A stretch of DNA of 64,000 nucleotides from Roseomonas sp. OT10 (GCF_020991085.1 NZ_CP087719.1:4546001-4610000), one strand, 5' to 3'. Positions 36,026-44,842 are shown, counted from the first letter of the stretch. A program made the numbers and translations. The notes: generated by a model from the letters alone, not told the origin.

Positions 36026-37498
36026 TCAGTCGTCTTGTGATCCGAGGCGGGAAAGCGCTTCGCTGGGCGTGGAGAGCGGTGCAGCGAGGGTCGCCTGCAG
36101 GGCCGCCGCGTAGAACAGGGGCGGCGCCATGGAACGCGCCAGCTCCACCACGCGCTGCTGCAGACGGGTCACGATTTCCGAATTCTGCGCGGAGACGTCG
36201 CTGGTTTCACCGGGGTCCCGATCAAGGTTGTACAGTTCGATCTTCGGGGGCAGCGCGGCCGACCAGTACAGCTTCCACGGCCCCTCGCGCACCGCGCCCT
36301 GCGTCGGCTCCACGTTGTAGACCACGTCGTTCCGCGCCATGCCGCCGAGGCTGGAGAGCTGCTGCCAGAGATTCTGCCCATCCATCGGCCTGGCCTTTTC
36401 CAGGCTCGCGCCGGCGAGATGCGCGAGGGTGGGCATCATGTCGACGACATGCATGACGCCATCCAGCTCGCCGGCGCGGACGCGGCCGGGCCAATTCGCC
36501 AAGGCGGCGACGCGTGTGCCGCCCTCGTAGAGCGTGCCCTTGCCATCGCGGAAGGGCACGTTGCTCGCCGGCAGCTCGCCCGAGAACGCGCCCTCTCCCA
36601 CGAACATCTTGGAGCGGGTGCCGCCATTGTCGCTGTGGAACACGATCAGCGTGTTCTCGCGCATGCCCCGCCTCTCGAACGCATCGACAACCTTGCCGAT
36701 CTGCTCGTCCATGGCCGTGATCATCGCCGCATACAGGCGCCGCGAAGGATCGGCGATACCGGAGTAGCGGTCGATGTAGCGCTGCGGCGCCTGGAAGGGC
36801 GTGTGCGGCGCGGTAAAGCACAGATAGAGGAAAAGCGGCGTCCGTGGGTCATGCGCACCGATGAGGCGGCTGGCCTCGGCGCCGAGGAGCTCCGTGTCGT
36901 AGCCATCCTCCCGCAGCAGCTCGTTGTCGCGGTACCAGTCGACCACGCCATGGGCCTCGTGCTTGAAGTGGTCGATCTCGCCCACCAGCGGACCGTAGAA
37001 ATGGTCGAACCCCCGCTGCCGCGGCCAGAACTCCTGCCGGGCATGGCCGAGATGCCACTTGCCGACCAACGCGGTCCTGTAGCCCACCTCCTTGAGTGCC
37101 TGCGGCAGGAGGAACTCGTCCGTTGCCAGCCCGTAACTCGCGCCGGACGGGATGACCCCGGTCTGCAGCCCGTATCGCAGCGGATAGCGGCCCGTCATCA
37201 GCGCCGCGCGCGTCGGCGTGCACATGGGTTGGGCGTAGAATTGCCGCAGCCGTGCCCCGTCGCGCGCCAGCGCGTCGATGTTCGGGGTCTGGATGTCGGA
37301 GCCGTGGAAGCCGACATCGGCGTATCCGAGGTCATCAGCCAGGATGTAGAGGATGTGCGGTCGCGGCGCCGCCTGGGCGCGCGCCCGCGGCGACATGGCG
37401 GAAAGGCCGGCGATCGCCGCCATGAATCCGGCCGCGCCGGCCAGGATGTCACGCCGAACGGGCAGCGAAAGCTCGATCTGGTTCGCGGAGGAGCTCAT
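36026..37498 (-). CDS. Type I (formylglycine) sulfatase
   Basis: This 490-residue sulfatase, probably periplasmic, would hydrolyse an organic sulfate ester. It has a twin-arginine-like signal (PVRRDILAGAAGFMAAIAG) and the metal-binding ADDLGYAD (Asp55, Asp56). The sulfatase signature CTPTR follows at Cys93, the residue to be converted to formylglycine, with GRYPLRYG after it. Other active-site residues are Lys147 and His149 (GKWHLGH), His232 (APHTPF) and Asp290/Asn291 (HSDNGG). The ATG at 37498 has AGAAGG 9 bases upstream and follows the maturase stop by 4 bases; a start at 37528 would overlap. GC is visibly lower than in flanking genes. The substrate is unknown. Confidence 0.95.
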   Translation of the reverse strand: MSSSANQIELSLPVRRDILAGAAGFMAAIAGLSAMSPRARAQAAPRPHILYILADDLGYADVGFHGSDIQTPNIDALARDGARLRQFYAQPMCTPTRAALMTGRYPLRYGLQTGVIPSGASYGLATDEFLLPQALKEVGYRTALVGKWHLGHARQEFWPRQRGFDHFYGPLVGEIDHFKHEAHGVVDWYRDNELLREDGYDTELLGAEASRLIGAHDPRTPLFLYLCFTAPHTPFQAPQRYIDRYSGIADPSRRLYAAMITAMDEQIGKVVDAFERRGMRENTLIVFHSDNGGTRSKMFVGEGAFSGELPASNVPFRDGKGTLYEGGTRVAALANWPGRVRAGELDGVMHVVDMMPTLAHLAGASLEKARPMDGQNLWQQLSSLGGMARNDVVYNVEPTQGAVREGPWKLYWSAALPPKIELYNLDRDPGETSDVSAQNSEIVTRLQQRVVELARSMAPPLFYAAALQATLAAPLSTPSEALSRLGSQDD

Positions 37499-37502
37499 TG
37501 CA

Positions 37503-38435
37503 TCATGCCTTCTGTGGGCGCTGGACACAGCGGAAGCCGATATGTCCCGTGGTGCTGTCGATGGCCTGTCCCTGCCGCGCCGCGGGTCGGTAGCGCTGGC
37601 AGTAGTTGGGGGCGCAGAGATGCGAGCCGCCCTTCAAGACCTTGCGTGGGAATGCGAATTCGGGATCCAGGCTTTCCGCCGCCGTGCCACCCACGGGGTT
37701 GCGCGGTACGCAGCACTTGCCGGCTGCCGGCGTCGGATGTCGCTCCCGGTACCAGTCCGCGGTCCATTCCCAGACATTCCCGATCATGTCGTGCAGCCCG
37801 TAGCCGTTCGGCGGGAAAGCCGTGACCGGCGAGGTTCCGACAAAACCGTCCAACGCGGTGTTCTCGGTCGGGAAGTGCCCCTGCCAGGTGTTGGCGCGGT
37901 GCACGCCATCCGCCATCAGCTCCTCGCCCCAGGCATAGGTAGCGCCCTGCAGCCCCCCCCGTGCGGCGAATTCCCACTCGGCCTCGGTGGGCAGGGCCTT
38001 GCCGATCCAGGCCGCGTAAGCCTCCGCATCGGCATGCGCGACATGGACGACCGGGTGCTCCGGCAATTCCTGCCAGCAACTGCCCAGGCCGCGAGGGCGG
38101 CGCCAGTCCACGCCTGGCACGAAGCGCCACCAGCTGGACCAGTCCCTCGGCTCGCACGGCGCCGTCGGTGGGGTGAAGACCATCGAGCCGGACACCAGCG
38201 TCTCCGGCGGTGCCATCGGATAGTCTTGGGCGCGCGGCGCCCGCTCAGCCAGGGTCACGTGGCCCGTGGCCGCGACGAAGCGGGCGAAGTCGCGGTTGGT
38301 AACCGGATGGCGGTCGATCCAGAAACCGTCCACAACCACGTCACGTACCGGCCCTTCCTCGGGATAGTGCCGGTCGGAACCCATGGCGAAGCGTCCGCCC
38401 GGGAGCCAAACCACCGGTTGCGCATCGCTTCCCAT
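37503..38435 (-). CDS. Formylglycine-generating enzyme (sulfatase maturase, SUMF1 family)
   Basis: This 310-residue oxygen-dependent enzyme converts the sulfatase Cys to formylglycine. The FGE fold is clear: LPGGRFAMGSD at the start, GNVWEWTADWY near residue 220, and GGSHLCAPNYCQRYRPAA near the end. The last contains both copper-binding catalytic cysteines (Cys274 and Cys279, CxxxxC), followed by GHIGFRC. It directly precedes the sulfatase in the same operon, so client and maturase are inherited together. ATG at 38435 or GTG at 38438 can serve as start. It is divergent from an AraC regulator only 41 bases away. Confidence 0.95.
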   Translation of the reverse strand: MGSDAQPVVWLPGGRFAMGSDRHYPEEGPVRDVVVDGFWIDRHPVTNRDFARFVAATGHVTLAERAPRAQDYPMAPPETLVSGSMVFTPPTAPCEPRDWSSWWRFVPGVDWRRPRGLGSCWQELPEHPVVHVAHADAEAYAAWIGKALPTEAEWEFAARGGLQGATYAWGEELMADGVHRANTWQGHFPTENTALDGFVGTSPVTAFPPNGYGLHDMIGNVWEWTADWYRERHPTPAAGKCCVPRNPVGGTAAESLDPEFAFPRKVLKGGSHLCAPNYCQRYRPAARQGQAIDSTTGHIGFRCVQRPQKA

Positions 38436-38476
38436 CACAAGGCAGTTCCGCTAGAAAAACGGATCGTCCCTGGCCG

Positions 38477-39523
38477 GTGGAGGGCGATCGCTTGGCCGCA
38501 TTTCCGGAGGCTCCCGCGCTGGAGGCCGAATTCAAAGATTTCAATGACCTGGCACAGGCGACCTCGGGTTGGAACCTTGTCTACACCCAAGCAGCGGGCG
38601 GCGCCTTCAGCGGCTCCATCCGGATGGCGGCGACTCCCGCCCTGCAGATCGTCGTGCAGAACTGGTCTGCGCCGCTCATGGTGGAGGGCGAACAGCCGCG
38701 CAACATGGCCTCCATCGCCATGACGCTGTCGGCCAGCGGCGGAGCACGCTGGAAGGGACTGGATCTCGATCCGCATGCCAGCGTCTTCGGTGGCAGCCAA
38801 GGGCACGAAGTGGAATTCCGAAGCCTCGGCGAGATGGAGATCATGGCCGTCTCGATGAGTCACACCCTGCTTGACCGGCATCTCGGGGCGCTCTTCGGCA
38901 TCGACGGCATGACGCTCGGCAGCGAACTCCTGTGGCGTATTCCGCACGGCACTGCCGGGGTTCTTGAACGTGGCAGGGCGCTGGATCTGCTGCGCGCGGT
39001 GCTGGCCAATGGCGCCGCCAGCAGCGAGGCTGCACGCCACCATCTCGAGGAAGCCGCCATGCAGATCCTGCTGGGCGGCTTGCAGATCGAGCCGCAGCAG
39101 GGGCTGGTTTCGAACAGACAGCGCTCGCGCATCGTGCGCCTGGCGGAGGAGGTGCTGCGTGCCCGATTGAACGACCCCCCCTCGCTCAGCGAATTGTGCG
39201 GCTTGACGGCGGCGAGCGAGCGCGTGCTGCAGCTTGCCTTCCAGCACGTCCATGGGGTGTCGCCCAAGCGATACCTGCGCATCCTGCGGCTCAACGTCGC
39301 ACGACGGAAGCTCCGGCGTTGCGAGGGAACCGTCACAGAGATCGCCGCCGACCTCGGCTTCTTCCATTTCGCGCGCTTCGCCATGGAGTATCGCGAGCTG
39401 TTCCACCAGCTTCCCTCGGAGACCCTGCGCCAGGCCCGGTTGGAGCACGGCGTGGCGCCACGCCTTTCCGACAGCCGGTGCGGCTCGCCTTCGCGGATGG
39501 CTGCCGCCCGATCGCCGGCATGA
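38477..39523 (+). CDS. AraC family transcriptional regulator
   Basis: 348 residues: an N-terminal ligand-binding region of about 220 residues without recognised family, then a C-terminal double helix-turn-helix (SLSELCGLTAASERVLQLAF and GTVTEIAADLGFFHFARFAM) followed by the typical FHQLPSETLRQ. The GTG at 38477 has no good ribosome binding site, whereas a TTG at 38492 has GGAGGG 7 bases before it and may be the true start. It is divergent from the FGE-sulfatase operon, with their starts within about 60 bases, so it probably activates that operon in response to the substrate. Confidence 0.9.
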   Translation: MEGDRLAAFPEAPALEAEFKDFNDLAQATSGWNLVYTQAAGGAFSGSIRMAATPALQIVVQNWSAPLMVEGEQPRNMASIAMTLSASGGARWKGLDLDPHASVFGGSQGHEVEFRSLGEMEIMAVSMSHTLLDRHLGALFGIDGMTLGSELLWRIPHGTAGVLERGRALDLLRAVLANGAASSEAARHHLEEAAMQILLGGLQIEPQQGLVSNRQRSRIVRLAEEVLRARLNDPPSLSELCGLTAASERVLQLAFQHVHGVSPKRYLRILRLNVARRKLRRCEGTVTEIAADLGFFHFARFAMEYRELFHQLPSETLRQARLEHGVAPRLSDSRCGSPSRMAAARSPA

Positions 39524-39623
39524 CAGGGCCGACCTGGACGACGCCTGGCTGCCATCGGCATGCGCCGGGTCGGGCCTGCGAATGGCGACGGCGACACGCA
39601 TCACCTGTCCCCGGGATTCCGCC

Positions 39624-40469
39624 TCAGAACCGGAAGGACACGGCCACGAGCGGGCCGCTGAGGCCCACATCGAGGTCCGTACCCCGCCTGCTATGCTCCA
39701 GCTGCATGTGGCGGTAGCCAGCACGCAGGCTGACCGAGTCGGAGACCTGATAGTTGATCGTGCCGAGCAGCTGCCAAGTCAGATCGGAGCCGGCACCGAA
39801 GCCACCGGCATCGCCGTACACCGAAGCGCTCCAGCTGGTGCCCAGCCGGCGCGTGTAGCGCAGCGCCAACACGGGATCGATCCAGCTCGCCGAGGGCTTC
39901 AGTGTTCGGGCGGCGAGTAGGCCCTCGTTGAGGCTGAGCCGCGTACTCACGGACCATGGGCGGAAGCCGGCACCAAGATCAAGCGCGTTGGTGCCGTCCT
40001 CCCATACCCGGTATGCCCCCAGCACCGTACCCATGGTCGTGCTGAAACGGCCCTTGCCGCCCGAGAAGAGCCGGTCTCGTGGCGTCGAGACGTCGCTCTC
40101 GACCGTCAGTGTCAGGACGTCCACGAGCAGGCCGAAGCGGCCGTAGCGCATCTCGGCCGAGCCCATGAAGGCGAAGCCGCTGATGTTGGAGAGCGTGTCG
40201 CCGAAGTTCGCCTCCACGCTGCGCTCGGGTACGCGGCTGAACGGCGTCGACACGGTGCCGCTGATCCCGGCGATCCAGAGGTACGGCGTCACGGTGAAGC
40301 TCAGGCCATTCTGCGGCGCCATGCCCGTCGGCGCCGTACCTGTCGTCGATACTGTCTCCTCGGCAACGGCCGCCGTGCCGATCAGCAGGGGCAGGGCGAC
40401 CACGCAGGACGCAGCGACGAGGCAGATCCGTGTGGGCACGGTGGCGTTCTTTCGTTCGGTAGCGAGCAT
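39624..40469 (-). CDS. Outer-membrane beta-barrel protein
   Basis: 281 residues with a signal peptide (ICLVAASCVVALPLLIGTAAVAE cut after AVA), alternating amphipathic strands (LSFTVTPYLWIAGISGT, AEMRYGRFGLLVDVLTLTV, SLRAGYRHMQLEH) and a C-terminal Phe (VAVSFRF), the usual sorting signal of outer-membrane barrels. About eight to ten strands are expected. The product has no assignable ligand. It follows a small secreted protein gene by 17 bases and is convergent with the AraC gene. It could allow the sulfated substrate to cross the outer membrane, but this is inference. Confidence 0.85.
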   Translation of the reverse strand: MLATERKNATVPTRICLVAASCVVALPLLIGTAAVAEETVSTTGTAPTGMAPQNGLSFTVTPYLWIAGISGTVSTPFSRVPERSVEANFGDTLSNISGFAFMGSAEMRYGRFGLLVDVLTLTVESDVSTPRDRLFSGGKGRFSTTMGTVLGAYRVWEDGTNALDLGAGFRPWSVSTRLSLNEGLLAARTLKPSASWIDPVLALRYTRRLGTSWSASVYGDAGGFGAGSDLTWQLLGTINYQVSDSVSLRAGYRHMQLEHSRRGTDLDVGLSGPLVAVSFRF

Positions 40470-40486
40470 GGCGAACTCGGCGGGAT

Positions 40487-41074
40487 TCAGCGTGCCGCCG
40501 GCTCGATGCTGACGGCGAGCTCCTCGACGTAGTGGATATCCACCTGATCACCCGGCCTCAGCGCCCGCACGAAGTTCCGCATCGGTTCCGCGCGCACCGC
40601 CACCGTGTGCAGATTGTTGCCTGGATCCAGGAAGCTGACCCTGTAGGTGGCACGATCGATGCTGACCACGGTGACGCGCACGCTCGTCGCCTCATAGGCA
40701 CCGGCGGCCGGTCGCTCCCCGAGCGCGGCGCGATATTCCCCGGAGTCCACCGTGGGTGGCGGTGCTGAGCCCGGCGCGCCCATCTGCACCGCCACGGCTT
40801 GGTAGTAATCGACCGTCACGCGATCCCCGGGGCGGACCTGCGCCAAGTTCCGGACTTCGGGGCCCGCTTTCACGGTAAGCAGGCCACCGGTCAGGGAGCG
40901 CAGCAATACGGTGCGCGTAGCCATGTCGATCGTCTCCACAGTGGCGAGGAGCGTGACACGGTCTTCGACCACGGCCGGCTCGGCCGCCTGGGCGACCGAC
41001 CGGGCCAAGCTGCCAAAGCCGGTGCCGAGCGCCAGGGCAGCGCAGGTGGCCAGCAGCAAACGTCGTGAGGTCAA
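40487..41074 (-). CDS. Secreted protein of unknown function with two internal repeats
   Basis: 195 residues with a signal peptide (RRLLLATCAALALGTGFGS). The mature part holds two related halves of about 60 residues. The first runs from DRVTLLATVETIDMATRTV to VRPGDRVTVDYYQ and the second from VRVTVVSIDRATYRV to LRPGDQVDIHYVEE. Each looks like a small beta-barrel ending in a RPGDxVxxxY motif. The TTG at 41074 is chosen because GGAGAG stands 7 bases before it; longer frames run antisense through the neighbouring CoA-transferase remnant. It is cotranscribed with the outer-membrane protein. No function is assigned. Confidence 0.75.
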   Translation of the reverse strand: MTSRRLLLATCAALALGTGFGSLARSVAQAAEPAVVEDRVTLLATVETIDMATRTVLLRSLTGGLLTVKAGPEVRNLAQVRPGDRVTVDYYQAVAVQMGAPGSAPPPTVDSGEYRAALGERPAAGAYEATSVRVTVVSIDRATYRVSFLDPGNNLHTVAVRAEPMRNFVRALRPGDQVDIHYVEELAVSIEPAAR

Positions 41075-41149
41075 GGCGGGCTCTCCGAGGGAAGCGTCAC
41101 GGCTTGGCGCGAGACGGCGACTGTTTCCTACGGTCACCGAACCGGCGCT

Positions 41150-41891
41150 ATCCGCTTTCCGAAACCTGCTGGTGCAGGCCGAGAGCGGGCTGGCCTCGAT
41201 CACGGGCCACCCGGCCGGGCCCGGGCGCGTCGGCGTCTCCGTCTGCGACATCGCCTGCGGCATGTCCGCCCACGCGGCCGTGCTGGAGGCGCTGATCGCG
41301 CGCGCGACCACCGGCCTCGGCGCGCGGCTGGAGGTCAGCCTGTTCGACGGCATGGCCGACTGGATGAACGTGCCGCTGCTCTACGCCGAGGGCACCGGCC
41401 GGTCGCCGGAGCGGGTCGGCCTGGCCCATCCCTCCATCTGCCCCTATGGCGCCTTCCCGACGGCCGATGGCGGCCTGGTGCTGGTCTCCATCCAGAACGA
41501 GCGGGAGTGACAACGCTTCTGCGACGTCTTCCTGCGCGAGCCGGATCTGCCGGGGCGGGAAGGGTATGGCAGCAACACGGCGCGCGTGGCCCACCGCGCC
41601 GCGGTGGACGCGCGGGTGGCGGCCGCCTTTGCCGGCCTTGCCCGCGAGGCTGCAGCGGCGCGGCTGCGCGAGGCCGGCATCGCCTATGGCATGGTGAACC
41701 GGGTGGAGGAGCTCTCGCGCCACCCCGCCCTGCGCCGCGTGACGGTGGAGACGGAGGCGGGGCCTGCCTCGATCGTCGCGCCACCGGCCCTGCGCGACGG
41801 CCGCCAGCCGGAACTCGGCCCGGTGCCGGCGGTGGGTGAGCACTCGCTGGCCATCCGGCAGGAGTTCGCCGCCGCCGTGGCGGCGGAATAA
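41150..41891 (+). pseudogene. Truncated CaiB/BaiF CoA-transferase with internal stop
   Basis: This is the C-terminal two thirds of a class III CoA-transferase: NLLVQAESGLASITGHP, the catalytic Asp in SLFDGMADWM, then GLVLVSIQNERE. An in-frame TGA at 41508-41510 interrupts it, probably a changed TGG codon, and the same frame then runs on through REAGIAYGMVNRVEELS to a stop at 41891. The first 120 or so residues are absent, and upstream sequence belongs to the divergent secreted-protein gene. It is a dead gene whose 5' part was removed at the right edge of the low-GC block. Confidence 0.85.
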
Positions 41892-42006
41892 CCAAGGACG
41901 GAAGGGCCGCTCGCAGGCCATCGGTGGCGGGAGGCGGGCCGCCCCGTCTCTCCGCCGCCGTCCCTCGACCGCCGCCACGCTGTCAGGACGCAAGCGGCGG
42001 CGGCAG

Positions 42007-42026
42007 ATGTAATTCATATTGACAAG
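42007..42026 (+). promoter_or_regulatory. Operator-like element upstream of the 2-hydroxyacid dehydrogenase
   Basis: ATGTAATTCATATTGACAAG stands 67 bases before the dehydrogenase start. It matches 15 of 20 bases of the element at 43877-43896 before the ABC transporter, and both include TTGACA. No convincing -10 box follows at the right spacing, so its role may be regulator binding. The GntR regulator at 50132 is the obvious candidate. Confidence 0.45.
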
Positions 42027-42093
42027 ACGGGCGTCGGTCCCCGTGATGCGGCCCAAAGCGTGCCCATGCGCCGCGAGGGGGGAGGAGTCGGAC

Positions 42094-43074
42094 ATGACGG
42101 ACGGCAAGGCATGCCGCATTCTCCTGACGCGCGCCTTACCCGCCCCGGTGATGGACCTGTTCCACCGCGCCGCCACCTGTGCCGCCAATCCCGAGGACCG
42201 CGGCTGGGACCGGGACGAGATCCTGCGCCATGCGCATGCCCATGCTGCCGAGGCACTGGTCGTGATGGCGATGGACCGGATCGATGCCGGTCTGATCGAG
42301 GGCCTGCCCGCTTCGGTCCGCGTGATCGCGACCTACTCCGTCGGCCATGACCACATCGACCTGGAGGCGGCGCGGAGTCGCGGGCTCGCCGTGCTGTCCA
42401 CCCCCGACGTGCTCAGCGACGCGGTGGCGGATCTGGGGATCCTGCTGCTCCTCGGCGCCGCCCGACGCGCCCGCGAGGGCATGCAGATGCTCTACGACGG
42501 CGCCTGGACCGGATGGTCCCCCACGCAGCTGATCGGACGGGACCTGTCCGGCGGCCGGCTCGGGATCGTCGGCATGGGCCGGATCGGGCGGGCGATCGCG
42601 CGCCGGGCCCGGAACGGCTTCGGGATGGCCGTGCACTATCACAATCGCTCCCGCCTCTCCCCCGAGGCCGAGGATGGCGCGGCCTTCCACCCCCGCCTCG
42701 ACGACCTGCTGGCGGTCAGCGACTTCCTGATGCTGGCGGCGCCCGTCACGCCGGAGACGCGCGGCATGCTGGATGCCCGCGCCATCGGGCTGCTTCCCGC
42801 GGGGGCGGTCGTCGCCAACGTGTCGCGCGGCGACCTCGTGGACGACGAGGCGCTGATCGCGGCGCTGGCCGGCGGCCGGGTGATGGCGGCGGGCCTCGAC
42901 GTGTTCCGCGGCGAGCCGGACATCCACCCGGGCTACCTCGCCCTGCCGAACGTCTTTCTCCAGCCGCATCAGGGCAGTTCCACCATCGAGACGCGGCTGC
43001 GGATGGGAGCCCTCCTGCTGGACAGCATCCTCCGCCTCCGCGCCGGCGAAGCCGTCGCGAACCGCCTGGCCTGA
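42094..43074 (+). CDS. D-isomer-specific 2-hydroxyacid dehydrogenase
   Basis: This 326-residue NAD(P)-dependent dehydrogenase interconverts a 2-hydroxy and a 2-oxo acid. It has the Rossmann motif GIVGMGRIG (near 157-165) and the catalytic triad Arg245 (NVSRGDL), Glu274 (FRGEPD) and His292 (QPHQGS). Glyoxylate/hydroxypyruvate reductase is the default reading. The (S)-sulfolactate dehydrogenase SlcC belongs to the same family, which matters because SuyAB-like genes lie downstream. The ATG at 42094 follows GGGGGGAGGAG. It is 21 bases upstream of an SDR gene and opens the catabolic cluster. Confidence 0.93.
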   Translation: MTDGKACRILLTRALPAPVMDLFHRAATCAANPEDRGWDRDEILRHAHAHAAEALVVMAMDRIDAGLIEGLPASVRVIATYSVGHDHIDLEAARSRGLAVLSTPDVLSDAVADLGILLLLGAARRAREGMQMLYDGAWTGWSPTQLIGRDLSGGRLGIVGMGRIGRAIARRARNGFGMAVHYHNRSRLSPEAEDGAAFHPRLDDLLAVSDFLMLAAPVTPETRGMLDARAIGLLPAGAVVANVSRGDLVDDEALIAALAGGRVMAAGLDVFRGEPDIHPGYLALPNVFLQPHQGSSTIETRLRMGALLLDSILRLRAGEAVANRLA

Positions 43075-43095
43075 ACCCTCAGGAGCCCGTCTGCC

Positions 43096-43872
43096 ATGTT
43101 CCAGCACCTCGCGCCCGGCGCGCTGTTCTCCCTCGAAGGCCGCGTCGTGTTCATGACGGGCGGCGCCGGCGGCATCGCCGCCGGGCTGGCACAGGGCTTT
43201 GCCGCCGCCGGGGCCCGGCTGGTGCTGGTGGACCGCAACGAGGCGGTGGTGACACGGGCGGAGCAGCTCCGCTCCGCCGGTGCCGACGCCACCGCGCAGG
43301 TCTTCGACATCCTGGACGAGGCGGCGCTGGCCGATGCCATCGCGCGCACCAGGCGCGATCTCGGCCGCCTCGACGTCGTGGTGAACAACGCCGCCGTGAT
43401 CGTGCGCAAGCACATGCTGGATCTCTCGCTGGAGGAGTGGCGGCGCGTCCTGGAGGTGGACGTGACCGCCGGCTTCAGCGTGGCGCAGCAGGCGGCGCGG
43501 GTGATGGTGGAGCAGGGGAGCGGCCGCATCATCCACCTCGGCTCCATCATGGGGCACGTGTCGCGCCCGCTGCTCGCCCCCTACGTCACGGCGAAGAACG
43601 CCATCCATGGCCTGACCCGCGCCATGGCGGCCGACCTGGCCGGCACCGGGGTCACGGTGAACGCGCTGGCACCAGGCTACACCGCAACGGAGTTCAGCCA
43701 GGCCAACATCCCGGAATTCCACGACTTCGTGCGCGACTGGACCCCGGCCCGGCGCTGGGGGCGCCCCGAGGATCTGTGCGGGGCGGCGCTGCTGCTGGCC
43801 TCGGAGGCCGGCGCCTACATCAACGGCCAGGTGATCTATGTCGATGGCGGATTCCTCGCCGTGACACGCTGA
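43096..43872 (+). CDS. SDR family NAD(P)-dependent oxidoreductase
   Basis: This 258-residue short-chain dehydrogenase has MTGGAGGIA as cofactor motif (the last residue is Ala where GIG is usual), NNAAVIV, catalytic Tyr163 and Lys167 (YVTAK) and YINGQVIYVDGG. It may oxidise a polyol, sugar or hydroxy acid. It forms a two-gene unit with the 2-hydroxyacid dehydrogenase and is followed by the promoter region of the ABC transporter operon. Confidence 0.93.
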   Translation: MFQHLAPGALFSLEGRVVFMTGGAGGIAAGLAQGFAAAGARLVLVDRNEAVVTRAEQLRSAGADATAQVFDILDEAALADAIARTRRDLGRLDVVVNNAAVIVRKHMLDLSLEEWRRVLEVDVTAGFSVAQQAARVMVEQGSGRIIHLGSIMGHVSRPLLAPYVTAKNAIHGLTRAMAADLAGTGVTVNALAPGYTATEFSQANIPEFHDFVRDWTPARRWGRPEDLCGAALLLASEAGAYINGQVIYVDGGFLAVTR

Positions 43873-43917
43873 CAACATGCAAATTATGTTGACAACTTAT
43901 GGCCCTCAAGGTTAGTG
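43873..43917 (+). promoter_or_regulatory. Promoter/operator of the sulfonate-type ABC operon
   Basis: CAACAT-N7-ATGTTG forms a perfect inverted repeat (43873-43891), overlapped by GTTGACAAC (43888-43896). TTGACA (43889-43894) is a consensus -35 and TTAGTG 17 bases later a fair -10. The segment 43877-43896 matches 15 of 20 bases with 42007-42026. A regulator bound to the inverted repeat would cover the -35 box, so repression is the likely mode. Confidence 0.6.
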
Positions 43918-43951
43918 ATCGAAACAGACTTCCTGGGGAGGAAGCTGCAGG

Positions 43952-44842
43952 ATGCAAAGCATCGCGGAAGCAGTGCCGGGCCGAATGGCCGGCACCGGAA
44001 AGGACGTGCCGGCCGTAGCGCCGGAGGCCCCGGTCGGCACCGTCCCGGTCCCGGGAGAGCCGTCGGCGGCGTGGCGTGACCTCCTCCGCCTGCCGGCCCT
44101 CACCTCCATCCTGTCCGTTGCCTGCTTCGTCCTGCTGTGGTGGGGGGTGGCCGCCTGGGTCGCCAGCCCGATCCAGCTTCCCACCCCGGCCGCCGTCTTC
44201 GCCGCCCTGGTCGAGCTGGTGCTGGACGGGGAGGTGTACGAGAACGTCTCGGTCAGCTTCCTGCGCCTGCTGCTCAGCATGGCGGTCGCCTCCGCCCTGG
44301 CCCTGCCGCTCGGCTTCGCCATGGGCCTCAGCGAACGGGTGAACGGCTACGTCGACCCCCTGGTGGAGATGCTCCGCCCGATCTCGGGCATCGCCTGGAT
44401 CCCGCTCGGCCTGTTCATCTTCGGCGTCGGCGGCACGCTTCCCGTCTTCATCATGACCTACGTGGCCTTCTTCCCCATGCTGCTGAACACCGTGGCGGGG
44501 GTGCGCGGCACGGACCGCAAGCTCGTGGCCGCCGCGCGCACCATGGGGGTGAGCCAGGCGCGGATCATCCGCCTGGTCGTGCTGCCGGGCGCGTTGCCCA
44601 CCATGATGGTCGGCGTGCGCATCGCCTTCGCCGGCGCCTGGGCCGCGATCATCGCCGCCGAGCTGATCGGCTCGCCGAGCGGGCTGGGCTTCGCCATCGA
44701 ATGGTACCGGCAGCTGCTGATGAGCCCCAACGTCTTCGCCTACATCATCGTCGTCTCGATCGTGGGCTATGCCTGTGACCTCCTGATCCAGGGCCTGCGG
44801 CGCCGCCTGACGCCCTGGGCGACCGGGACGGAGCTGGCCTGA
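43952..44842 (+). CDS. ABC transporter permease, nitrate/sulfonate/taurine type
   Basis: This 296-residue SsuC/TauC-like inner-membrane permease has a first helix around residue 45-65 (LTSILSVACFVLLWWGVAAW), LPTPAAVFAALVEL, and the EAA loop VAAARTMGVSQARIIRLVVL. It then shows PTMMVGVRIAFAGAWAAIIAAE, typical of the family. It is paired with the second permease gene downstream, whose ATG overlaps its TGA. Two different permeases suggest a heterodimeric pore; many SsuC/TauC systems have a single permease. Confidence 0.93.
   Translation: MQSIAEAVPGRMAGTGKDVPAVAPEAPVGTVPVPGEPSAAWRDLLRLPALTSILSVACFVLLWWGVAAWVASPIQLPTPAAVFAALVELVLDGEVYENVSVSFLRLLLSMAVASALALPLGFAMGLSERVNGYVDPLVEMLRPISGIAWIPLGLFIFGVGGTLPVFIMTYVAFFPMLLNTVAGVRGTDRKLVAAARTMGVSQARIIRLVVLPGALPTMMVGVRIAFAGAWAAIIAAELIGSPSGLGFAIEWYRQLLMSPNVFAYIIVVSIVGYACDLLIQGLRRRLTPWATGTELA

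Noticed and set aside
35254-41891. Integrative element with attachment sites around the sulfatase block
   Set aside because: I found no integrase, transposase or matching direct repeats at the two edges, so only transfer of unknown mechanism is claimed.
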